From: a virus
DNA: 22,422 bases
Direction: 5' to 3' (one strand)
IMG/VR virus record: IMGVR_UViG_3300046000_009961
Coordinates: 1-22,422 of that record
Below, piece by piece: positions 14,673 to 22,275 of the stretch (positions are counted from its first letter, which is position 1; the number at the start of each line of letters is the position of its first letter). Position numbers and translations under genes: made by a program. The notes under the pieces are model-generated. The model was not told the origin of the DNA. It saw only the letters and a list, made by a program, of their open reading frames with translations, and did no database searches.

Positions 14673-14701
14673 GGGAGTACCAAAAATTTAATATATATCA
14701 T
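14673..14701 (+). promoter_or_regulatory. Leader of the GVxN-repeat gene (GGGAG plus ATATATA box)
   Basis: GGGAG begins exactly 29 nt before the ATG, followed by an AAAAATTTAATATATA stretch next to the start. Element order and spacing equal those at 1229-1257. Confidence 0.45.
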
Positions 14702-15928
14702 ATGATATTAAGTAATAAAATTTTAGTTAAAAGTAGCAAATATTATAATAAATTGGGATATGATATATCTGAAAAATATATAGAAATTAAAATATCGGAT
14801 TTACCACATGGATCTCATGTTAAAATTGAGGCTAAGTGTGATTATTGTATAAATACAAAGGAAATTTCCTATAAAGAATATAATAAAAATATATCAATAA
14901 ATAATAAGTTTTCTTGTTCTATAAAATGTGGTTGTTTGAAGTCCAAAGAAACCAATTTAGAAAAATATGGGGTTGAGTCAACTAATCAATTGGATTCAAA
15001 AAAGGAAAAGTCTAGAAAAACAACAAAGGAAAAATGGGGAGTAGATCACATTTCACAAATAGAATCTATAATAGAATCAAAGAGGATGAAAATGATTGAA
15101 AGGAGAGATGATATTTCAAAAAAATCTAAAGAATATTGGAACAACATAAGTGAGTCGGATCTTGTAAAGATTAATGATAAAAGAATCATTACTAATTTAG
15201 AAAGATATGGATTTGAATATGTTTCTCAAGTAAAAGAATTTAAGGATAAAATAAGAGAAACTAATTTACAGAGATGGGGAGGATATACATATCAATCATG
15301 TGTTCTAATGAATAAAGTAATATCAACTAATTTAGAAAGATGGGGAGCGACAAATTCATCATGTTCAGAAACTATAAAAGAAAAGGTTAAAGAGACTAAT
15401 TTACAAAAGTATGGTTGTCACCCGTCAAAAACGGATAGTGTTAAAGACAAACAAAAGGAGACTGTTAAAATAAAATGGGGAGTTGATAATATAATGTTTC
15501 TTAGCCAAACTAGGGAAATATTAAAGAATAAAATGATAGAAAAATGGGGAGTTGATAGTTATTTTAAAACTCTAAAATTTAAAGAAAGTAAATTATATGA
15601 TTTATTTTCAGATGAAAAATACAGAAAAGATAATTTTATCATATCAAAGAACGCTAACTATATTAGATACTTGGGTAATAATTTATCAGAGTTTAATTGT
15701 GATAGGAACTTAAATCATAATTTTGTTATTAATAGTGACGTTTTTTTTAGTAGAAAATCCAAGTATTTGGTAAGTGGAAAGAGAATAAACAAACAACAAT
15801 TCACTAAGAGTAAACTTAAAAAGAGATTAATTGATACTACTGGTAGTGAGAATTCCATAACAAAATCAATGGGAATTTATAAAATATATAATTGTGGTAA
15901 ATTAAAATTCCAACTTTTATTAAATTAG
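14702..15928 (+). CDS. Zinc-ribbon/GVxN-repeat protein lacking the nuclease domain
   Basis: A 408-residue relative of the protein at 4526-6274. It has a Cys set (C46/C49, then C72/C76), about eight K/R-Y/W-G-x-x-x units (near 88, 111, 168, 191, 213, 236, 258 and 281), a segment N-Y-I-R-Y-L-G-N...F-N-C-D (319-334) matching N-Y-I-K-Y-I-G-F...M-N-C-D of the relative, and the same C-terminal ending G-I-Y-K-I-Y-N-C-G-K-L-K-F. After F-F-S-R-K-S-K-Y (348-355) it passes directly to K-R-I-N-K-Q-Q-F (360-367), which corresponds to R-R-V-N-K-Q-R-Y about 250 residues later in the relative. The Vsr-like and GNAT-like parts are therefore missing as one in-frame block. It is an intact reading frame, probably a DNA-binding remnant or a regulator. 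Confidence 0.75.
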   Translation: MILSNKILVKSSKYYNKLGYDISEKYIEIKISDLPHGSHVKIEAKCDYCINTKEISYKEYNKNISINNKFSCSIKCGCLKSKETNLEKYGVESTNQLDSKKEKSRKTTKEKWGVDHISQIESIIESKRMKMIERRDDISKKSKEYWNNISESDLVKINDKRIITNLERYGFEYVSQVKEFKDKIRETNLQRWGGYTYQSCVLMNKVISTNLERWGATNSSCSETIKEKVKETNLQKYGCHPSKTDSVKDKQKETVKIKWGVDNIMFLSQTREILKNKMIEKWGVDSYFKTLKFKESKLYDLFSDEKYRKDNFIISKNANYIRYLGNNLSEFNCDRNLNHNFVINSDVFFSRKSKYLVSGKRINKQQFTKSKLKKRLIDTTGSENSITKSMGIYKIYNCGKLKFQLLLN

Positions 15929-15931
15929 ATA

Positions 15932-15939
15932 TATAAATA
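15932..15939 (+). promoter_or_regulatory. T4-late-type promoter box TATAAATA upstream of the tRNA
   Basis: An exact TATAAATA. If it occupies -13 to -6 as in T4, the first transcribed base is 15945, the first base of the tRNA acceptor stem. The same transcript would continue into the gene at 16031. Confidence 0.4.
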
Positions 15940-15944
15940 AAAAC

Positions 15945-16013
15945 GCAGGGTTAGCATAAGTTAATGTGTAGTACTTCCAGTACTGAGATTCTGTTCAAAT
16001 CAGAACCCTTGCT
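15945..16013 (+). tRNA. tRNA-Gly (anticodon TCC)
   Basis: A full cloverleaf can be drawn. Acceptor: 15945-15951 with 16006-16012, one G-T pair and one mismatch at the seventh pair. D-stem: GCAT (15954-15957) with ATGT (15964-15967) over a short 6-nt loop without the usual GG. Anticodon stem: TAGTA/TACTG with loop CTTCCAG, giving TCC. Variable region: AGA. T-stem: TTCTG/CAGAA with the canonical loop TTCAAAT. No CCA is encoded. The codon read would be GGA. The short D-loop and the acceptor mismatch are common in phage tRNAs but could mean decay. The next gene begins 18 nt later, so the tRNA is probably cut from that mRNA. Confidence 0.75.
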
Positions 16014-16030
16014 CTAAAAAATACTCAAAG

Positions 16031-16978
16031 ATGGATTTATCAAATAAAATCTTTAAGAACAATAGAACAGGTGAATCAATAAAAGTTATTGATTCATTTG
16101 AGAATATTGCTGTTCTTGAAAATAAAGGAAAGGAAAAAGTTTCAAATATTTTAAACACTGATTTATACACAGAACAAATTGATGTTTCTAATTTTTTCAA
16201 CACTCAAGGTGCTTATAATTCCTTAGCTGAAAAAATTAAAAATATACCAGTCGATAAGATTAGAGATGATGTTGGTGGTGAGGTTGTTATTAATGTTGAC
16301 GGCAATGATAATTTTGTTACTAAACCATCTATGAATGAAAGTGCTATATTAATGACTACTGAAGAAGATGAAAGAGCTGAGCTAGCTAGAAAATATGGAG
16401 TTACTACACCTAACCAAAATGATGTAGATAGACAAAATAAAGCATTTAACAAGTTATTAAATCCAGAGGCTGAAGAAGTTCAAACTATTGAAGTCAATAG
16501 AGAACAATCAAGAGTTGAAACTCAAAGACCTGTTCAACAACCTGTTCAAATGGTTGAAGATCCAATTATTACAATGTTTAAGAATGTGAAAAGATCTAAA
16601 GAATTTTCAATTTCTTTAGAGATAAAAAATAAAATTCCTCGTCCAGATTTTATTGAAATGATGGAAGATTCTTATAACACAAGTATTATTGACTTCTTGG
16701 CATCTGAATTTACAAATAGCTTACTTAAAAATCCGCAGATGATAGAAGATATGATTAGACAAAAGATTAAAGAAGTTGTTTATGGTGCTGAAGTTGGGAT
16801 TAAAGATATTAACTCACAGATAACTGATTCAGTTACTCAACTACATAATGAAAAAGTTGAAAAACATGAACCTCTTAGTATTGAAAAGGAACCAGTTTTA
16901 ACAAAAGACCTTGAAACCCCCAAAAAACCAACTACTAGAAAACCTAGAGCTAAAAAAGAAACACCAAATAATGGTTGA
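16031..16978 (+). CDS. Putative virion or assembly protein
   Basis: A 315-residue protein that I do not recognise. The start follows the tRNA by 17 nt. Residues 1-60 look like a small beta domain. The centre is polar with a Gln/Pro/Val-rich linker (R-P-V-Q-Q-P-V-Q-M-V, about 167-177). The stretch about 180-265 is hydrophobic-helical (F-I-E-M-M-E-D-S-Y, I-I-D-F-L-A-S-E-F), and the C-terminus is basic and proline-rich (K-K-P-T-T-R-K-P-R-A-K-K). Position before a coiled-coil protein and two structural-type genes suggests a head or tail assembly role. It overlaps the next gene by 8 nt. Confidence 0.55.
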   Translation: MDLSNKIFKNNRTGESIKVIDSFENIAVLENKGKEKVSNILNTDLYTEQIDVSNFFNTQGAYNSLAEKIKNIPVDKIRDDVGGEVVINVDGNDNFVTKPSMNESAILMTTEEDERAELARKYGVTTPNQNDVDRQNKAFNKLLNPEAEEVQTIEVNREQSRVETQRPVQQPVQMVEDPIITMFKNVKRSKEFSISLEIKNKIPRPDFIEMMEDSYNTSIIDFLASEFTNSLLKNPQMIEDMIRQKIKEVVYGAEVGIKDINSQITDSVTQLHNEKVEKHEPLSIEKEPVLTKDLETPKKPTTRKPRAKKETPNNG

Positions 16979-17372
16979 TGAAAAATATTTACAAAAAGCT
17001 ATTTCTATAAGAAGAACATATTTAAAGTTATTGAACAATATGGATCTTTATAGATCTAGAGCATTACAAGTTTCAGAGAGATTAGACGTTACTCTTAAAA
17101 AGATAGATAGTTATCAAAATGAATTAAAAGAGACTAAACCTAATAGAAATGAAGCCGAAATCTTTGAAAAATTATTAAAGATAATTGATGAAGTAGAAGA
17201 TGAGGGCAAAAGATTAGAAAGTCTAATAGGACCTATCAATTCAGAAATTGAAAAATTATCTAAGGAGGAAATGACACTATATGGTCAAATTTTAAATGGA
17301 CATCCAAATCTAACAGAGGAACAAATTGTAGAAAAAGTACAAGACAGATTAATAAAAGAAGGCCTTTCTTAA
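16971..17372 (+). CDS. Coiled-coil protein of unknown function
   Basis: A 133-residue protein. I chose the ATG at 16971 (MVDEKYLQKA), which overlaps the previous stop by 8 nt; an in-frame ATG at 16911 would overlap the previous gene by 68 nt. Most of the length is charged heptad-like helix (L-K-L-L-N-N-M-D-L-Y, L-D-V-T-L-K-K-I-D-S-Y, I-F-E-K-L-L-K-I-I-D-E-V, E-K-L-S-K-E-E-M-T-L), so a chaperone or assembly adaptor is plausible. The C-terminus (P-N-L-T-E-E-Q-I-V-E-K-V-Q-D-R-L) is a further helix. The terminator stem begins before its stop codon. Confidence 0.55.
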   Translation: MVDEKYLQKAISIRRTYLKLLNNMDLYRSRALQVSERLDVTLKKIDSYQNELKETKPNRNEAEIFEKLLKIIDEVEDEGKRLESLIGPINSEIEKLSKEEMTLYGQILNGHPNLTEEQIVEKVQDRLIKEGLS

Positions 17373-17388
17373 TAAGAAAGGTTTTTTT
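17363..17388 (+). terminator. Terminator overlapping the end of the coiled-coil gene
   Basis: CCTTTCTT (17363-17370) pairs with AAGAAAGG (17374-17381) and is followed by seven T. The stem includes the last codons of the gene ending at 17372. Confidence 0.8.
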
Positions 17389-17422
17389 AGTTAAAAGAGA
17401 TATATTTTTTAATATATAAGTT

Positions 17423-17530
17423 ATGAATAAAAAGCATATCATCTGTAACGATTTTAAAGACCTAAGAGCTTTTTATAAATTATTGAAAATAGAAAAAAAA
17501 GTAATGAAATATAATGGCAAAAAATTCTAA
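17423..17530 (+). CDS. Small ORF (35 residues) ahead of a structural gene
   Basis: The ORF opens at an ATG two nt after a TTTTTTAATATATAAG box, the same kind of start signal as at 7403 and 14702. It encodes a basic peptide (MNKKHIICNDFKDLRAFY...). It overlaps the start of the 714-residue gene at 17514 by 17 nt, so it may be a leader peptide that couples translation, or the box may serve the larger gene alone. No homology is recognised. Confidence 0.4.
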   Translation: MNKKHIICNDFKDLRAFYKLLKIEKKVMKYNGKKF

Positions 17531-19658
17531 GTTTGTAAAACTAGACAAAGATGTTTTACTTGAATATATCTATGATGATGGTAACTTAATAAGTGAGTCT
17601 TATGATGTTTTAGTTGATTCAAGAGATAGGAGACAATCCTATATAGCTGGTCCTTCATCTATTACCGGTAATACAATAGGTAATCAATTATTTAAAGTTG
17701 ATTCAGTAACTCAGAAATATGCTAAAGTAAATCCATCCTATTACTCATTTTTACAATTAAAAGAGTATTCCTCTGGAATACCTGTTAGACATGATACTAT
17801 TAAAATTCATATTCCTATAAATTGGACATTTGGTGAATACTTAGGTTTCTATATTAAAGTTTATGGATTTGATACTATAAATACCAGAACATTTGATATT
17901 TCTAACTTCTACTTTGATATGACTGATGTCAGTCAACAATATTTATTAAACTTTACAAGTCCACCACTTCTTTTTCAAGAAAAACTTTGGGGTAAAAATA
18001 TAACTATTAATATTCCTTCTTTAAGTTATATTTCATCTCAAAAAACCAACAACGTTCCAAAAGAAAATAGTATTAATGCTAATCTTACAAATGGTGCCGG
18101 ACTGAATATAACATCTCCTGTTTTTATTGATTTTCAGTTTGTTAATAACATACAAACTGTTAATGGTGTGACCACATATATATTATCTACCAAAACAACA
18201 ACAACAGTTCCACAAACACCTGAATTTGAAAGATTGGGATTAGTTGTTGCTCACTCTATTAATGGTGATTTCTTTGAAATATATGGTGTTTATAATGATA
18301 CTATTGCTGGATTCAATCAATTTATCGAGGAATCATTTAATATTGGACATAGATATTATATTCAGTATAATATAACGATGTATGAACAAAATATTAGAGG
18401 TAAAACTACAACTGTAACTGTTCATGATAATTTTAATGAAACTATTGAATATAGACCTATTATTAAGTACTCTACGACAACTGCTATAGTAGATGTTGAA
18501 ATGAGACTAATAGACGCTGTAGATGACTCTTATATCATAAGAAGAGCTTCTTATGGTATGCTTCAAGATGAAGTATCTAAATACTCTCTAAACTTAACTA
18601 AGATTAATTTAGCAAATGCTAATAAACCTAAGATTTATAATATTAAATCTAATATAGATCCATCATTAGTTGGTATTTCTAATTCAATGGGTAGAATAAA
18701 CAAACGAAAAGCAGTGAGTGGTAAAGTATCAACACCTATTATTCAAATTGAAACTGTTAAAGTTCCTTTTCCTATTTTAGTTGATAGGTTTAATATAGTT
18801 GGTAGATCAGATAATACTTCACTTAATAATACTTTATTTTATGGAATTGGGAAAATGATTATCAATATTTATCCCTTTGATAATATTATCACATTTACTA
18901 TTGCTAATGGTAATGATAATAAACCAGATTTTTTAAATATGACTGGATATGGTGATATTAAATTAACATTTAGAAATGATTCTAACACTTTTGAATTTCC
19001 CCTTTATACAGATTCTGGATCAATTAACTTAGATATTGGTCAATTAGCATTTAAGATAACTCAGAATAAATTTATTGATATTAAAAAGTTATATGAATCT
19101 GGTATTAACCTATTTTACATAACTAGTGATATACAATCGGTTAAATCCGTTGTTTATTCTGGACTATTTAAAATATACGACAACGCTGCTAATGTTGCTG
19201 GTCTTGGTCAAGCAGCACCCAATGCTAATCCTGCTATTATTAAAGATCCTAACTTACCACAAGAAACAGCTGTTGTAACAAGAAGACCAGTTAAAGAATC
19301 AACACCAGTTCTTAAACCAGGCAATACTCAGAGATCTGTTTTTGATATGAGAACAGAAAGAACCAATATGAATATCGAAAACACTAGTGTATTTACACAA
19401 GATCAAAATACAAATACAACAGAATATGTTTTACAATCAAGCCAGTATCCAAAAGTATTATCGTCAATAATTGGAATGAATTTAGATGATTTTGTTAAAT
19501 TAAATGATATTACGAGAAGCACACTTATTAATGCGGGCAAATTTATAAAAGTTCCTTCTAATATTAATTTTAAAAGTGATGTTTTAAGACCAAAAGGCAC
19601 AAAAGAAGATAGATTAGGAGGTAATGACAAGCCAAATATGCGAGGCGGTCCGAGATAG
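17514..19658 (+). CDS. Large putative virion structural protein (tail or baseplate)
   Basis: A 714-residue Asn/Thr/Ile-rich protein with mainly beta-strand character. There is no signal peptide or membrane helix. The N-terminal part contains D-S-R-D-R-R-Q-S-Y-I and H-D-T-I-K-I-H-I-P-I-N-W-T-F-G-E-Y-L-G-F-Y-I; the middle (about 200-400) alternates short strands and Asn-rich turns. From about 575 there is a low-complexity Ala/Pro/Asn linker (A-G-L-G-Q-A-A-P-N-A-N-P), and the C-terminal segment (about 645-690) looks like a small separate domain (L-S-S-I-I-G-M-N-L-D-D-F-V-K-L-N). Composition, size and position before a tail-tube-like gene suggest a tail or baseplate component. The specific role is unknown. 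Confidence 0.6.
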   Translation: MAKNSKFVKLDKDVLLEYIYDDGNLISESYDVLVDSRDRRQSYIAGPSSITGNTIGNQLFKVDSVTQKYAKVNPSYYSFLQLKEYSSGIPVRHDTIKIHIPINWTFGEYLGFYIKVYGFDTINTRTFDISNFYFDMTDVSQQYLLNFTSPPLLFQEKLWGKNITINIPSLSYISSQKTNNVPKENSINANLTNGAGLNITSPVFIDFQFVNNIQTVNGVTTYILSTKTTTTVPQTPEFERLGLVVAHSINGDFFEIYGVYNDTIAGFNQFIEESFNIGHRYYIQYNITMYEQNIRGKTTTVTVHDNFNETIEYRPIIKYSTTTAIVDVEMRLIDAVDDSYIIRRASYGMLQDEVSKYSLNLTKINLANANKPKIYNIKSNIDPSLVGISNSMGRINKRKAVSGKVSTPIIQIETVKVPFPILVDRFNIVGRSDNTSLNNTLFYGIGKMIINIYPFDNIITFTIANGNDNKPDFLNMTGYGDIKLTFRNDSNTFEFPLYTDSGSINLDIGQLAFKITQNKFIDIKKLYESGINLFYITSDIQSVKSVVYSGLFKIYDNAANVAGLGQAAPNANPAIIKDPNLPQETAVVTRRPVKESTPVLKPGNTQRSVFDMRTERTNMNIENTSVFTQDQNTNTTEYVLQSSQYPKVLSSIIGMNLDDFVKLNDITRSTLINAGKFIKVPSNINFKSDVLRPKGTKEDRLGGNDKPNMRGGPR

Positions 19659-19737
19659 TATTGATAATCAAAATTGATTTAATATATTTAATATATAATA
19701 AATCTAGTAAAAATAACTAAACTATTTAATAGTATAA

Positions 19738-20355
19738 AAATTAATCCAACATCCTATCCGTTTATCGAGTCAAGGTAGTCAGTTTATATTTAATTTACCA
19801 AGTGACTTTCTTAAACAAGAAGTTATTAACTCTTATTCACCAATTCTTGAAAAGAATTGGATTCAATATGAGAATGTAATTGATTATATCAATTCAACTA
19901 TTAAAGCAGTTAACTTTCCTGGTATTGGGTTTGATATGCCTAAGCAAACCAACATGAGAGGCAAAGAAAGGCAATTCAAACCTGCTAAAAATGTTCAAGA
20001 TATTACAACAACTCATGAGTTAACAGTTACTTTTAGATCTGTTGATTCTGACTTAAATTATTGGCTAGTATTTGACATTTTAAATAAACATTACTTAGAT
20101 GTTGAAAGTTATTGGGTTAATCCTTTTACAATTACCTCTGTTGATATACACCGAGATGCTATTTATGTAATTAGATTCTATGAGATTATTCTTAAAGGAC
20201 TTTCTGATAATACATTTAACTACTCACAACAAAAAGTAAATGCCAAAGAATTTACTTTAACATTTCACTTTAACTTTTATGATATTGTATTCCTATTGGA
20301 TGAATCTAAAGTACTTGAATTAGGCTCTTTACCTTCTATTATTCAACGTTTTTAA
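19738..20355 (+). CDS. Tail-tube-like structural protein with unresolved start
   Basis: The frame is open from 19738, just after an in-frame TAA, to 20355. The first ATG is only at 19936, yet the 66 codons before it are clearly protein-like (G-S-Q-F-I-F-N-L-P-S-D-F, V-I-D-Y-I-N-S-T-I-K-A-V-N-F-P). They fit the beginning of a gp19/gp54-like tail-tube fold, whose end appears as A-K-E-F-T-L-T-F-H-F-N-F-Y-D-I. None of those codons is ATG, GTG, TTG or CTG. The true start may be a rare ATC or ATT codon (for example ATC at 19744), or the gene may begin in another frame: frame 3 reads N-P-T-S-Y-P-F-I-E-S-R and then TAG at 19776, where a +1 shift would join this frame. The 3' end overlaps the convergent gene at 20339 by 17 nt. 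Confidence 0.65.
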   Translation, partial: KLIQHPIRLSSQGSQFIFNLPSDFLKQEVINSYSPILEKNWIQYENVIDYINSTIKAVNFPGIGFDMPKQTNMRGKERQFKPAKNVQDITTTHELTVTFRSVDSDLNYWLVFDILNKHYLDVESYWVNPFTITSVDIHRDAIYVIRFYEIILKGLSDNTFNYSQQKVNAKEFTLTFHFNFYDIVFLLDESKVLELGSLPSIIQRF

Positions 20356-20566
20356 ATATCTTATTAATAGAATTCTTTCTTCTTTTATTTCTATAAGGTT
20401 CAATTCCTAAATTTCTTAGGATTTCTTTATCAATACTTTTTGTTAATTCATCAGATAACATAGATTGTAATTGGTCAGCTACATCAATACCATAATGACT
20501 ACTTAATCTATCGGCTTCTGGATTTGAATAGACTTCACCACCGGCTCCTGTTTTAATTTGTCTCAT
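20339..20566 (-). CDS. Small hypothetical protein
   Basis: A 75-residue protein with a polar N-terminus (MRQIKTGAGGEVYSNPEADR), a helical middle (V-A-D-Q-L-Q-S-M-L-S-D-E-L-T-K-S-I-D-K-E-I-L-R-N-L-G-I-E, about 30-57) and a very basic end (R-N-K-R-R-K-N-S-I-N-K). Its start overlaps the end of the mutase gene upstream by 14 nt, so it is translated from the same minus-strand transcript. Its 3' end overlaps the tail-tube-like gene on the other strand. It is not recognised; the S-I-D-K-E-I-L helix faintly recalls capsid-associated proteins. Confidence 0.5.
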   Translation of the reverse strand: MRQIKTGAGGEVYSNPEADRLSSHYGIDVADQLQSMLSDELTKSIDKEILRNLGIEPYRNKRRKNSINKIFKNVE

Positions 20567-21659
20567 TTGATAATTCTCTTTTTACTTTTGTTAGAGCCGA
20601 TCCAATTATCTGATGCATGTCATAATATTTATACTCAGATAATCTCCCTCCAAATATTATATTTGGATATTGATTAGATAGTTCTTTATATTGGTTGTAT
20701 ATTTTATTATTCTTTTCATCATTTATTGGATAAAATGGAACACAACTTCTATTATAATCTAAAGGATATTCCTTTGTTATCCAGGTATAATTTGATTTTG
20801 AATTCTCAAAGTGTTTATGTTCTGTAATTCTTGTATATGGTACCTTTTCTGATGTATAGTTTACAATTGAACATCCTTGAAAATCTTCTTTATCTAATTT
20901 TTCATTAATAAATCTAAGAGACCTATATTCCAATTCACCGAATCGATAATCAAAGAACTCATCAATTTTACCAGTAAATACTATTTTTTTAGCCAACGAA
21001 TTAAAATAATCTTTATTAGAGAAGTAATTAGTACTTAATCTAACTTCGATTCCTTCAAGTAGCTTTTCAAATATTTTTGTATATCCACCAATCGGTATAC
21101 CCTGATATTTATCAAAAAAGTAATTATCATCAAAGTTAGTTCTAATAGGTAACCTTTTAATAATTGATGATGGTAGATCTTTAGGATGTTTGCCCCATTG
21201 TTTTTTAGTATATCCTTTTATAAATATTTCATAAATATCTCTACCAACTTGTGATAATATCCAATCTTCAAGATTATCCGGATTCTCGCAAGGAATCGAA
21301 ACATGTTTAAGTTTTTCTTTTGCTTCTTCAGGTGTATTAACAGCCCATATCTGATTTAGAGTTAAGAGATTAATAGGAAATGAATATATTTTATCTTCAA
21401 ATAAAACTTTGGGACTATGTTTATAAGGATGAAATTCACAAAATTGATTTATCCAATTCCAGATTACTTTATCATTTGTATGAAATATATGAGGGCCGTA
21501 AGTATGTATGTTTATATTATTCTTTTCTTCCGTATAGCAGTTGCCAGCAATATGGTCTCTATTTTCTATCACTAAACATTTTTTACCTATCTTATTCATT
21601 TCATAAGCAAATGTTGATCCAAACAATCCAGATCCAACTATTAAATAATCATACATCAT
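20553..21659 (-). CDS. glf: UDP-galactopyranose mutase
   Basis: This flavoenzyme interconverts UDP-galactopyranose and UDP-galactofuranose, the donor for galactofuranose in surface glycans. The start at 21659 gives MMYDYLIVGSGLFG, like the family; an ATG at 21680 would add seven residues and overlap the upstream gene by 32 nt. The FAD-binding G-S-G-L-F-G lies at 9-14, the Glu ending strand 2 (V-I-E-N) near 32, Y-G-P-H-I-F-H at 54-60, G-Y-T-K-K-Q-W-G at 149-156, R-L-P-I-R at 169-173 and Y-Q-G-I-P-I-G-G-Y at 185-193. The length of 368 residues is normal. In a phage it may serve modification of virion or host glycans; neighbours on this strand also look glycan-related. Confidence 0.93.
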   Translation of the reverse strand: MMYDYLIVGSGLFGSTFAYEMNKIGKKCLVIENRDHIAGNCYTEEKNNINIHTYGPHIFHTNDKVIWNWINQFCEFHPYKHSPKVLFEDKIYSFPINLLTLNQIWAVNTPEEAKEKLKHVSIPCENPDNLEDWILSQVGRDIYEIFIKGYTKKQWGKHPKDLPSSIIKRLPIRTNFDDNYFFDKYQGIPIGGYTKIFEKLLEGIEVRLSTNYFSNKDYFNSLAKKIVFTGKIDEFFDYRFGELEYRSLRFINEKLDKEDFQGCSIVNYTSEKVPYTRITEHKHFENSKSNYTWITKEYPLDYNRSCVPFYPINDEKNNKIYNQYKELSNQYPNIIFGGRLSEYKYYDMHQIIGSALTKVKRELSNETN

Positions 21660-22275
21660 ATTTTGTTTTAAAATTTTCATTGAATAGATATAACCAAATT
21701 CTCTCCATTATCCAAGGCATTTTATTACCTTGAGTACCACCACCTCCACCGGTGTTAATGTTATCAATATCTGTTCTATCAAATTCTTTTAACAAGTTTT
21801 CATAAAGTTCTTTTCTTCTTCTTAAAATTGCTGACTTTTTAACAATAAACTGAGCACCTACAACAAATACTAAATACTCTGAATAATTATTAAAAAAACT
21901 ATCAAATATTATTTTTTTAATTTCCAACTTTGGATGATGAGGATTACCATCTAAATCACATTGCAATAAATAACTTAAAGGGTAAAATTCAATATCTTCA
22001 TTAAAATTTTGAATAAAGTCAGCATCTTTATTCAAATGTCCTTTTGCGCCATCGAATGGGTTTCCTTGTAAAAAACAAGTATATTCAGATAGATTATCAT
22101 AATTTTCTATTATATGTGTTAAATATGTATGTGCTTCCCTTCCAAAATTTGGTAAGTTTATAAATCCATTATCTTCGTCACTTTTATCATATATAAATAA
22201 CCTAGACTTATCAAACTTGGATATCCAAGACATATCTTCTTTATATTTAGCAACTACTATATCCATATTATTCAT
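21649..22275 (-). CDS. DUF3431-like protein, putative glycan-modifying
   Basis: A 208-residue protein. N-L-P-N-F-G-R-E-A-H-T-Y-L-T-H-I (about 40-55), Y-T-C-F-L-Q-G-N-P-F-D (about 65-75), G-A-Q-F-I-V-K-K-S-A-I (about 140-150) and the final P-W-I-M-E-R-I-W-L-Y-L-F follow the pattern of DUF3431, a family of glycosyltransferase-like proteins of unproven activity. A glycine run (N-T-G-G-G-G-G-T) precedes the last motif. It overlaps the partial gene upstream by 8 nt and the mutase gene downstream by 11 nt, so the strand reads as one operon. The family was recalled by motif, without a search. Confidence 0.65.
   Translation of the reverse strand: MNNMDIVVAKYKEDMSWISKFDKSRLFIYDKSDEDNGFINLPNFGREAHTYLTHIIENYDNLSEYTCFLQGNPFDGAKGHLNKDADFIQNFNEDIEFYPLSYLLQCDLDGNPHHPKLEIKKIIFDSFFNNYSEYLVFVVGAQFIVKKSAILRRRKELYENLLKEFDRTDIDNINTGGGGGTQGNKMPWIMERIWLYLFNENFKTKYDV

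Noticed and set aside
14960-15560. Regularly spaced similar stretches that could suggest a CRISPR array
   Set aside because: They are protein-level repeats (K-Y/W-G-V units) within an open frame, with variable spacing and poor DNA identity.
19403-19630. Minus-strand open frame inside the large structural gene
   Set aside because: It has no start signal and the forward frame is continuous and structural in character.
21380-21733. Plus-strand open frame of 117 codons across the mutase gene
   Set aside because: It runs antisense to conserved mutase motifs; Tyr/Leu/Ser-rich composition is typical of antisense frames in AT-rich DNA.
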